Below, piece by piece: positions 42,213-48,790 of a stretch of DNA of 64,000 bases. This DNA comes from Bacteroidales bacterium UBA6207 (GTDB lineage Bacteria > Bacteroidota > Bacteroidia > Bacteroidales > F082), in the NCBI GenBank assembly GCA_002421995.1, contig DISP01000156.1:1-64000 (forward strand), in the 5' to 3' direction. The notes under the pieces are model-generated. The model was not told the DNA's origin. It did not search any database and saw nothing but the letters and a program-made list of their open reading frames with translations. Within the stretch, counting starts at the first letter, position 1. Each line of letters opens with the position of its first letter. The translations under genes and the position numbers were made by a program.

Positions 42213-44330
42213 TTATTCTCTGAGCATTTTCAGTTTAGCTTCGAGAAGCTTAACTTCGCTTTTCGCTCTTTCGATCTTCTTTTCATACTCAGCGCGCATG
42301 ATGCCTGCCTGCTTGCTGCTCGAGAAAAACCCGATATTGTTTTCGAGTAACATGATTTCTTCTTTCAGCTTGGTCACTTTTGTTGAAAGGGTATTGCGCT
42401 CTCTTCTTAATTTGTCGCCCGAGTCGGGTTCTTCACGCATGCTTTCGATATTGCTGCGGTAATGGGTAGTAGCCATTTCCTGCTCGGTAAGCTTCATTTT
42501 CTCAAAAAGCTTGTCAATAGCCTTGCGATAATCGGCATAAAGCTGGTCTTTCAGCTTAATTGGCACATGACCGATTTCCATCCATGTTCTTTGCAGGGCC
42601 TTCAGCGCATCGAGGTTTGCAGCGCGGTCGGCTTTGACCTCAAAACTTGTGATCTTTTCGATCAGCTCTTTTTTCTTGGCAAGGTTTTCGTCTTCGCGGC
42701 CTCTGATGCCGGTGAAGTGTTCTGATTTACGACGGAAAAACTCATCACAGGCGCCACGGAAACGTTTCCAAATTTTGTCAGAGTTTTTGCGCGGCACAGG
42801 ACCGATGTTTTTCCACTCTTCCTGCAGGGCCTTAAACTGATCGGTGGCCTTGCGCCATTCGCTGCTTTCGAGCAAAGCCTCGGCTTGCACACAGAGATCG
42901 AGTTTGCGGTTGTAGTTTTCGAGTTGTTGATCCTTCAGCTTACCAAAATATTCTTTTTTGGCTTCGAAGAAGTTATCCATTGCAGCTTTGAAACGATTCC
43001 AGATTTCATCGTTCTGCTTTTTGGGAGCCTGACCCACCGTTCTCCAAACCTTGAACAGATCGCGCATTTCGTCCGACTTCTTCATCCATGCATTGATGCT
43101 GTCGAAAGATTCAGCCACAAATTCTTCCGCTTTTTCACAAAGTGCAACCTTAGCATCTAAGTTGTGCTGCAGCTCATCCTGAATCTTTGAGTAGTGCTCG
43201 CGGCGAATGGCATTGATCTTGTCGGTTGCAATTTTAAAACGCTCCCAAACCTCTTCTTTAACATCTTGAGGTACAGGACCTATTTCTTTCCAGTCGTCGT
43301 GGTATTTCTGAAGTAGCTTAAACGCTTTTACAACAGATTCCTCGAGTAAGAGCTCCTCTGTTTTCTCACAAATTTCGATCTTGGCTTCCAGATTTTTGCG
43401 CATATCAAGGTCGCGCAGTTCTCTGTTTATCTTTACTTTATCAAAGAATTTCTCAACCAGGAAGTGATAGTTATTCCACAGATTTGTGATTTCACCGGCT
43501 GGAACCTGGCCAATTTCTTTCCATTTATCCTGCAGGGTTTTGAACTCGTCGTAGGTCTTTTTGAGAGTTTCTTCGGATGAGATCAACTGCTTAAGCTCCT
43601 CAAGGATAGCTTGTTTCTGAACCAGATTGAGCTGTTTTTGACGCTCAAGCAATTCATTATGTTTGGCTTTGCTGTCTTTGTAAAGTCCAAATGCTGCCTT
43701 GAAACGTGTCTCGAGTGGATCATCAGCATGTTCAAACGACTCACGCTCACCACCGTCAGCAAGAAACTGCTCAAGCTCATGGTCAATATCGTCCTTGTTG
43801 AGCTTAAGGAAATAAACCTTGATAGCAGCAACCTTATTTTTGATTTTAACAATGTCCTGATCCTGAACCGCTTCTTCGAGTAGTTCAACCAATTGTAATT
43901 TGTTTAACCCTGCAAAATCATGTTCGCTCATTGCTTCGATCTCTTCAACTGTTTCTTCGTCGAGAAGATGTTCAGGAGCATGTTCTGCGATATTCGCTTC
44001 CAGGGCTTCAACGATGGGTAAAGCTTCTGTGGCAGGGGCTTCAACCTCAGCAACGACAGTGATTTCTTCGGCAACCTCAGTGACTGGTGCTGCTTCTTCA
44101 ACAACTTCGGCTACAGGAGCAGCTTCGGCTGTTGGTTCGGGCAATTGATTAGGTTCAATCAATTTTGCAATCAATTCTTTGTCGTCCGAAGTGAGCTGTG
44201 CTTCAATTTCAGTTGTTTCAGCTTTTGCTTCGCTCATCAGGCCACCCTCGTTAACAGGGGTTACCTCAGCATTCTCATTCCCGTTCAGTTCTTCTCCGGG
44301 GGTGAGATTGGTCAATTCAGTGTTTTCCAT
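42213..44330 (-). CDS. DUF349 repeat protein
   Basis: 705 residues of soluble coiled-coil-like protein. The first ~130 residues are acidic and low complexity (A/E/P/V-rich, with repeated VAEVVEEAAPVTEV-like stretches). From about 200 to 620 there are five DUF349 repeats with the recurring pattern LQ-x(3-5)-W-K-E-I-G-x-V-P ... W-x-R-F, e.g. TLQDKWKEIGQVPAGEITNLWNNYHFL, DDWKEIGPVPQDVKEEVWERFK, EEWKNIGPVPRKNSDKIWKRFR. The last ~90 residues are a coiled coil. DUF349 proteins are widespread in Bacteroidota and Actinobacteria; no function is established. Monocistronic, with a -7 element (TAACTTTG on the minus strand, 44417-44424). Confidence 0.88.
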   Translation of the reverse strand: MENTELTNLTPGEELNGNENAEVTPVNEGGLMSEAKAETTEIEAQLTSDDKELIAKLIEPNQLPEPTAEAAPVAEVVEEAAPVTEVAEEITVVAEVEAPATEALPIVEALEANIAEHAPEHLLDEETVEEIEAMSEHDFAGLNKLQLVELLEEAVQDQDIVKIKNKVAAIKVYFLKLNKDDIDHELEQFLADGGERESFEHADDPLETRFKAAFGLYKDSKAKHNELLERQKQLNLVQKQAILEELKQLISSEETLKKTYDEFKTLQDKWKEIGQVPAGEITNLWNNYHFLVEKFFDKVKINRELRDLDMRKNLEAKIEICEKTEELLLEESVVKAFKLLQKYHDDWKEIGPVPQDVKEEVWERFKIATDKINAIRREHYSKIQDELQHNLDAKVALCEKAEEFVAESFDSINAWMKKSDEMRDLFKVWRTVGQAPKKQNDEIWNRFKAAMDNFFEAKKEYFGKLKDQQLENYNRKLDLCVQAEALLESSEWRKATDQFKALQEEWKNIGPVPRKNSDKIWKRFRGACDEFFRRKSEHFTGIRGREDENLAKKKELIEKITSFEVKADRAANLDALKALQRTWMEIGHVPIKLKDQLYADYRKAIDKLFEKMKLTEQEMATTHYRSNIESMREEPDSGDKLRRERNTLSTKVTKLKEEIMLLENNIGFFSSSKQAGIMRAEYEKKIERAKSEVKLLEAKLKMLRE

Positions 44331-44416
44331 TACAATAGGTTATAAAAAGTTAAGCATTTATCTGGCTTCTGTCAATTTTTAAAAAGCCCGACATAGGTTC
44401 ATTTCAATAAAGGGTG

Positions 44417-44424
44417 CAAAGTTA
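44417..44424 (-). promoter_or_regulatory. -7 promoter element of the DUF349 gene
   Basis: Minus strand TAACTTTG matches TAnnTTTG, about 87 bases before the start codon; the -33 element is not clear. Confidence 0.45.
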
Positions 44425-44543
44425 GAAATCTTTTGGGTTTTTCCATGTTATTGAAAATCATTTTCAAACAAATGTCAACTTATGTGATCGCACACTCATT
44501 ACAAAGCATGGAAAAGAGATTCAGAAAATAGGAATAGCCCTGT

Positions 44544-45725
44544 TTATACCTGATTAAGTGCCTGATCGAGATCGGCAATGATATCGTGCAAATCCTCAAT
44601 ACCGACCGAGAGCCTGACCAAACCATCAGATATCCCTGCAGAAGCTTTTGCTTCTTTTGAGAGTTTGGAATGTGTCATGCTTGCCGGATGCTGAATCAGT
44701 GTTTCGATTCCGCCAAGTGAAACTGCGAGCAAGGCCATTTTCACACTGTTCATCATTCTTTTTCCGGCATCGAGGCCGCCATGCAAGCCAAAGCTGATCA
44801 TGGCACCGGGGCCTTTCATTTGTTTTTTGCCAAGTTCATACTGCGGATGTGATGGCAAGCCGGGATAAAGAACCCATTCCACTTTTGGATGTTTCTCGAG
44901 AAACTCAGCAACTTTTTGTGCGTTTTCCTGTGCACGGTCAATCCGGATGCCCAGGGTTTTCAACCCTCTGCGCGTAAGCCAGGCCTGGTGTGGATCCATA
45001 TTGAAGCCCATGTTGACCATCACAGGACGAAGCTTGTCGTAAATCTCCTTATTGCGTGCTACCACTATACCTGCAACGATATCGGCATGTCCGTTAATAA
45101 ATTTTGTCATTGAATGTAAAACCACATCAACATCAAAATCAAAAGGTTGCTGAAGATATGGACTACAAAACGTATTATCCACGCAAACAGGAATATTGTG
45201 TTTTCGGGCAATTGCTGTCACAGCAGCAAGATCGGTTATGCCAATGGTTGGATTGGCAGGTGTTTCAAGATAGATCAATGAGGTGTTGGGTTTGATGGCC
45301 GCTTCCACATTGGCTGCATCAGTGGCATCAATAAAAGTTGACTCAATGCCAAATCTTACATACAAACCCTCGATAATTGCCCGCGACGGACCATAGAGAG
45401 AATTGTGTGCAACAAGGTGCTTTCCCTGACCCAAAAAGGTAAGATAAACCGTGTTAACAGCCGCCATACCCGAACTTACCGCGATTGCACCATAACCTTT
45501 CTCAAGTGCGGCAACAGCCTGTTCAAGCTCATTGATTGTCGGGTTGCCGATGCGTGTATAGATGTAACCTTTGTCTTCGCCGGCAAAACAGCGGGCTCCG
45601 TGGTCTGCATCTTCAAAACTAAATGTTGAGGTTTGGTAAATGGGCGAAACAGCACTTCCCATCGGATCGTCCAGGTGTCCGGCATGAACAGCCCTGGAAT
45701 TAAATCCTTCAAATTCGTGACTCAT
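44544..45725 (-). CDS. Cys/Met metabolism PLP-dependent enzyme (cystathionine gamma-synthase/lyase type)
   Basis: 393 residues, the standard length for the transsulfuration family. Motifs: TRIGNPTINELEQAVAALE near the N-terminus, SSGMAAVNTV, the PLP-stacking LYGPS loop, DNTFCSPYLQQP, and the Schiff-base Lys in HSMTKFINGHADIVAG. The Cys that typifies methionine gamma-lyases at the LYGC position is Pro here (LYGPSRA), which speaks against a classical methionine gamma-lyase. Cystathionine gamma-synthase, gamma-lyase or O-acetylhomoserine sulfhydrylase remain possible. A 10-bp inverted repeat lies just upstream. Confidence 0.9.
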   Translation of the reverse strand: MSHEFEGFNSRAVHAGHLDDPMGSAVSPIYQTSTFSFEDADHGARCFAGEDKGYIYTRIGNPTINELEQAVAALEKGYGAIAVSSGMAAVNTVYLTFLGQGKHLVAHNSLYGPSRAIIEGLYVRFGIESTFIDATDAANVEAAIKPNTSLIYLETPANPTIGITDLAAVTAIARKHNIPVCVDNTFCSPYLQQPFDFDVDVVLHSMTKFINGHADIVAGIVVARNKEIYDKLRPVMVNMGFNMDPHQAWLTRRGLKTLGIRIDRAQENAQKVAEFLEKHPKVEWVLYPGLPSHPQYELGKKQMKGPGAMISFGLHGGLDAGKRMMNSVKMALLAVSLGGIETLIQHPASMTHSKLSKEAKASAGISDGLVRLSVGIEDLHDIIADLDQALNQV

Positions 45726-45743
45726 AATAAACGTTTTAGAACA

Positions 45744-45771
45744 ATCTGCAAAAACACAATATTTTGCAGAT
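45744..45771. repeat. Inverted repeat ATCTGCAAAA-N8-TTTTGCAGAT upstream of the PLP enzyme gene
   Basis: Two perfect 10-bp arms separated by 8 bases. It lies between the stop of the ferritin-like gene and the start of the PLP enzyme gene, 19 bases from the start codon, over a weak minus-strand promoter-like sequence (TTG then TGTTTTTG). It lacks the GC-rich stem and T-tract of a terminator, so an operator is the better reading. Confidence 0.6.
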
Positions 45772-45798
45772 CAATAGATTAATTTGGTTTGAAATAGC

Positions 45799-46305
45799 CT
45801 AAAAAGGCCAAAAGTTATTGTCGTTCCAGATTTGCTCTTTCAGGTCTTCATTGAGCCTGTGCAATAAATGATGGTGACCTTTTTCCCAATCGGCCAACAT
45901 TTTATACAGCGCCTTTTCATTTAGATCTGTAGCCTGATCGGCACGTTCCGAATAAATTGCAATAGCCCTGTTTTCGAAATCAATGGCAGCTGAAATGGCT
46001 GCTGCTTCGAAGCTGGCGGCTGAAATTTCTTTTTTGATCTCCTCAGACAAAATCAACACAGCATCGCTGTCATCAACTTCGTTGTGCTCTTCCACTTGCA
46101 AAAACTCATGTGTTTTCTCATAATGAACAAATTGCCGCGACAAAAAATCAATGTGGGCATCTTCTTCTTCTGCCATCATCTCAAATATCTTGCGTGCTGA
46201 TTTACTCTCCGACTGACGTGCTACCTGGGTGTAAAAGGCTTTTCCCCTGCGTTCGAGCAGAATGGCTGTCTTTAAAATATTGACTGCCTGATTTGAAACT
46301 TCCAT
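45799..46305 (-). CDS. Ferritin-like / rubrerythrin-family diiron protein
   Basis: 168 residues forming a four-helix bundle with diiron-type ligands: LLERRGKAFY (E, Y), MMAEEEDAHIDFL (EExxH), AIDFENRAIAIYSE (E), and ADWEKGHHHLL (ExxH). No C-terminal rubredoxin domain, so it belongs to the rubredoxin-less members. Probable role in peroxide or iron handling; no experimental function for this subgroup. -7 element at 46339-46346. Confidence 0.85.
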   Translation of the reverse strand: MEVSNQAVNILKTAILLERRGKAFYTQVARQSESKSARKIFEMMAEEEDAHIDFLSRQFVHYEKTHEFLQVEEHNEVDDSDAVLILSEEIKKEISAASFEAAAISAAIDFENRAIAIYSERADQATDLNEKALYKMLADWEKGHHHLLHRLNEDLKEQIWNDNNFWPF

Positions 46306-46338
46306 TGAGTATAGAATTATGGGTTAATCTTGAATGAG

Positions 46339-46346
46339 CAAAAGTA
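46339..46346 (-). promoter_or_regulatory. -7 promoter element of the ferritin-like gene
   Basis: Minus strand TACTTTTG (TAnnTTTG), 33 bases before the start codon. Confidence 0.5.
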
Positions 46347-46404
46347 GATTTTTTTCGCAATCCTGTATATAGTTTAGCATCAGAATCACTCAATGTGTGG
46401 TTTA

Positions 46405-46437
46405 TTGCACAAATTATCGCAAAACCTATTAATTTTG
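46405..46437 (+). promoter_or_regulatory. Promoter of the kinase/RapZ-C operon
   Basis: -7 TAATTTTG at 46430-46437 with a TTG at 46405-46407, 22 bases upstream. Transcription from here supports the ATG at 46456 rather than the upstream in-frame ATG at 46393. Confidence 0.6.
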
Positions 46438-46455
46438 GAAGCTGTTAAAAAACTT

Positions 46456-47907
46456 ATGAGTACCCAAACGATAGAACACCGGCTTTGTCAGCTTTTCGAG
46501 AATTATTTTGGCCATAAACCAAATAGTATATACTCCTTGCCCGACAGCGGTTCACAACGTATCTATTTCTATATCAGCAGTGAACATCAAAAGGCTGTAG
46601 GCACTTTTAATGCAATCACCGAAGAAAACGAGGCTTTTTTTCATCTTGCGGATGCAATGAAACAAAGCGGTGTATTGGCACCGGAAGTTTATGCTGTCTC
46701 GGCAGACAGAAAACTCTATCTTCAGCAATATTTAGGCAACGAAAGTCTGTTTTCGTTTATTGAAAAAAATAAAAACCTGGCCGGTTCGGAGCTTGTCATC
46801 GAAAAAAAGTTTCAGAAAGTACTGGCAAATCTGGCGCAATTTCAGAATAAGACAACTCAGTTTGTTGATCTATCAAAGTGTTGGCCGGCTAGCAATTTCG
46901 ATTTTCAGACGATACTTTCCGACCTTCAGTATTTTTTCTATTATTTCGTCAAACAACAAGCAGACACAGGCATAAACGAATACCGGCTGCAGCAGGAATT
47001 TTACAAGTTTGCCGCTGCCTTTGAAAAAGTGCCGGCACACTATCTGATATACCGTGATTTTCAGTCGCGAAACATTATGTTGTTTGACGACCAGCCATAT
47101 TTTATTGATTTTCAAGGAGCAAGACTTGGCCCTTTGCAATACGACCTGGTTTCGCTACTTTATCAGGCCAAGGCAGCGCTATCTCCTGAATTGCGCAACA
47201 GACTCACTGATTACTATGTTGATATATTAAAGTCTGAATATAATATAAACCCCGACGCATTTAAATCTCATTTGCCTTCGTTTGTCTATCTTCGCTTGAT
47301 GCAGGTGTTGGGAGCATATGGTTTCAGGGGACTTATTCAAAAAAAGCCACATTTTCTGCAAAGCATTCCATTTGCCCTCGCTGCGTTGCGCAATCATTTG
47401 GAGATGTTCCCTCTCGGAGAAAATTACATGTATCTAAGCGAGGTGCTTCACGACATTTCGATCAATGGCTCAGACTACCAACAGCAAAGCAATACAAAAA
47501 AAACCGCGTTGACAGTGAGTGTTAACAGCTTTTCATTCAAAAAAAAAGGAATACCGCCCGACACCACAAACAATGGAGGAGGGTTTGTTTTCGACTGCAG
47601 AATTTTGCCCAATCCGGGGCGTTATCCCCAATACACCAGGCTCACAGGGCTCGATGAAGAAGTGATTGATTTTTTGGAGAAGGAGCAGGATGTTGACAGC
47701 TTTTTAAACAACGTCCGTGCTCTCATAAAGCAAGGTGTTGACAATTATCTTTCGCGTGGTTTCACCGATTTGATGGTAAGTTTTGGTTGCACAGGCGGGC
47801 AGCACCGCTCTGTTTATTGTGCTGCTACAATTGCAAGGTGGCTCTCCGCAACCTGGCCCGACATTGCTGTTGAAGTGAAGCATCATGAACAAAATTTTGG
47901 AGAATAA
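46456..47907 (+). CDS. Aminoglycoside-phosphotransferase-like sugar kinase fused to a RapZ C-terminal domain
   Basis: 483 residues in two parts. Residues about 1-330 are an APH/AmgK-like kinase: IYSLPDSGSQRIYFYIS (N-lobe), YRDFQSRNIMLF with the catalytic Asp near 200, and YFIDFQGARLGPLQYDLVSLL with the metal-binding Asp. Residues about 350-483 are a RapZ C-domain: VNSFSFKKKGIPPDTTNNGGG, DCRILPNPGRYPQYTRLTGLDEEV and the GCTGGQHRSVY signature at about 444. AmgK phosphorylates recycled MurNAc/GlcNAc in Pseudomonas with MurU as partner; here a MurU-like gene lies 131 bases downstream. RapZ senses glucosamine-6-phosphate in E. coli through this C-domain. A cell-wall sugar recycling role is inferred. 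Confidence 0.85.
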   Translation: MSTQTIEHRLCQLFENYFGHKPNSIYSLPDSGSQRIYFYISSEHQKAVGTFNAITEENEAFFHLADAMKQSGVLAPEVYAVSADRKLYLQQYLGNESLFSFIEKNKNLAGSELVIEKKFQKVLANLAQFQNKTTQFVDLSKCWPASNFDFQTILSDLQYFFYYFVKQQADTGINEYRLQQEFYKFAAAFEKVPAHYLIYRDFQSRNIMLFDDQPYFIDFQGARLGPLQYDLVSLLYQAKAALSPELRNRLTDYYVDILKSEYNINPDAFKSHLPSFVYLRLMQVLGAYGFRGLIQKKPHFLQSIPFALAALRNHLEMFPLGENYMYLSEVLHDISINGSDYQQQSNTKKTALTVSVNSFSFKKKGIPPDTTNNGGGFVFDCRILPNPGRYPQYTRLTGLDEEVIDFLEKEQDVDSFLNNVRALIKQGVDNYLSRGFTDLMVSFGCTGGQHRSVYCAATIARWLSATWPDIAVEVKHHEQNFGE

Positions 47908-48038
47908 TGTCAAAAAAACTGTGCAAATCAAACAATGCCGCAAAAGCCGGATCAATAAACAAATCACATTTCAAGTGTGCGAAATGCGGACTGTCCGCAA
48001 AAAAAGACAATCTCCTCTGCAAACCCACTGAAGTATGA
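47907..48038 (+). CDS. 43-residue zinc-ribbon-like protein
   Basis: A short gene that is easily missed. It starts at the ATG of a TAATG that overlaps the RapZ-fusion stop by 1 base and ends at a TGA that overlaps the start of the next gene (ATGA), so it is translationally coupled on both sides. The sequence starts MSKKLCKSNN and continues to HFKCAKCGLSAKKDNLLCKPTEV. The pair CAKCG and the later LCKP provide three Cys; an N-terminal Cys or a His may be the fourth ligand. Lys-rich. No family name known to me, but the tight coupling argues that it is real. Confidence 0.75.
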   Translation: MSKKLCKSNNAAKAGSINKSHFKCAKCGLSAKKDNLLCKPTEV

Positions 48039-48790
48039 AGCCGACTGAAGAAAAACGCTGGGCAATGGTGTTGGCAGCAGGTTTAGGCAGCAGATTGAAA
48101 CAATTTACGGCTGACAAGCCTAAAGCATTGGTAGAAATTGGCGGAAAAACTTTGCTTGAACATGTTTTGGAGAATCTCAAACGTAATGGCTTCACTGATG
48201 TGGTGGTCAACGTGCATCATTTCGCTGACAAAATTATTGAAGCTATCCAATCTCAGTCTTTCGAACTTAATATTGTCGTTTCGGATGAACGCGGACAGCT
48301 GATGGATACCGGTGGAGCTATTCTGCAAGCTATCAAATACCTGCCAATGAATGAGCTTGTTATGGTTCATAATGTTGACCTCCTTCACAATTTTGACCTG
48401 GCACAGCTTCGCGAAAGATTTATTGCAGCAGAAGCAGATGCAGGACTGGTTATTTCAACAAGAGAAAGTTCGAGAAAACTTTTGTTCAACAACCACCAAC
48501 AGCTGATAGGCTGGACCAATGCGTTAACAGGCAGCATAAAAAGAGTGCAAGGCCACCGTTTGTCAAAATCCGTTACAGCCTACGCTTTCTCCGGCATTCA
48601 TTTTTTTTACCCTTCATTGTTTGCCAATTACAGGCCAGAACCCTGCTCTGTCATTGACCTTTACCTTCATCTGGCGGCAACCAGACGTATTGCCGGGCTG
48701 CCCCAATCAGAGGGATGGTGGTTTGATGTTGGCAAAGCAGAATCAGTTTCCGCGATCGAGAATGAGTTTTCAAGACTTATAAAGCTATGA
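48035..48790 (+). CDS. MurU-like sugar-1-phosphate nucleotidyltransferase
   Basis: 251 residues with the NTP_transferase fold: MVLAAGLGSRLKQFTADKPKALVEIGG (GxGxRL ... PKAL), then VVVNVHHFADKI, DERGQLMDTGGAI and MVHNVDLLHNFD. This is the size and pattern of MurNAc-1-phosphate uridylyltransferase MurU rather than the longer bifunctional GlmU. It would convert the sugar phosphate made by the kinase two genes upstream into UDP-sugar for reuse. Start overlaps the zinc-ribbon stop (ATGA), and its stop overlaps the next start by 4 bases. Confidence 0.82.
   Translation: MKPTEEKRWAMVLAAGLGSRLKQFTADKPKALVEIGGKTLLEHVLENLKRNGFTDVVVNVHHFADKIIEAIQSQSFELNIVVSDERGQLMDTGGAILQAIKYLPMNELVMVHNVDLLHNFDLAQLRERFIAAEADAGLVISTRESSRKLLFNNHQQLIGWTNALTGSIKRVQGHRLSKSVTAYAFSGIHFFYPSLFANYRPEPCSVIDLYLHLAATRRIAGLPQSEGWWFDVGKAESVSAIENEFSRLIKL

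Noticed and set aside
45744..45771. Reading the inverted repeat as a terminator of the ferritin-like gene
   Set aside because: The stem is AT-rich with no following T-tract on the minus strand, unlike the other terminators in the window.
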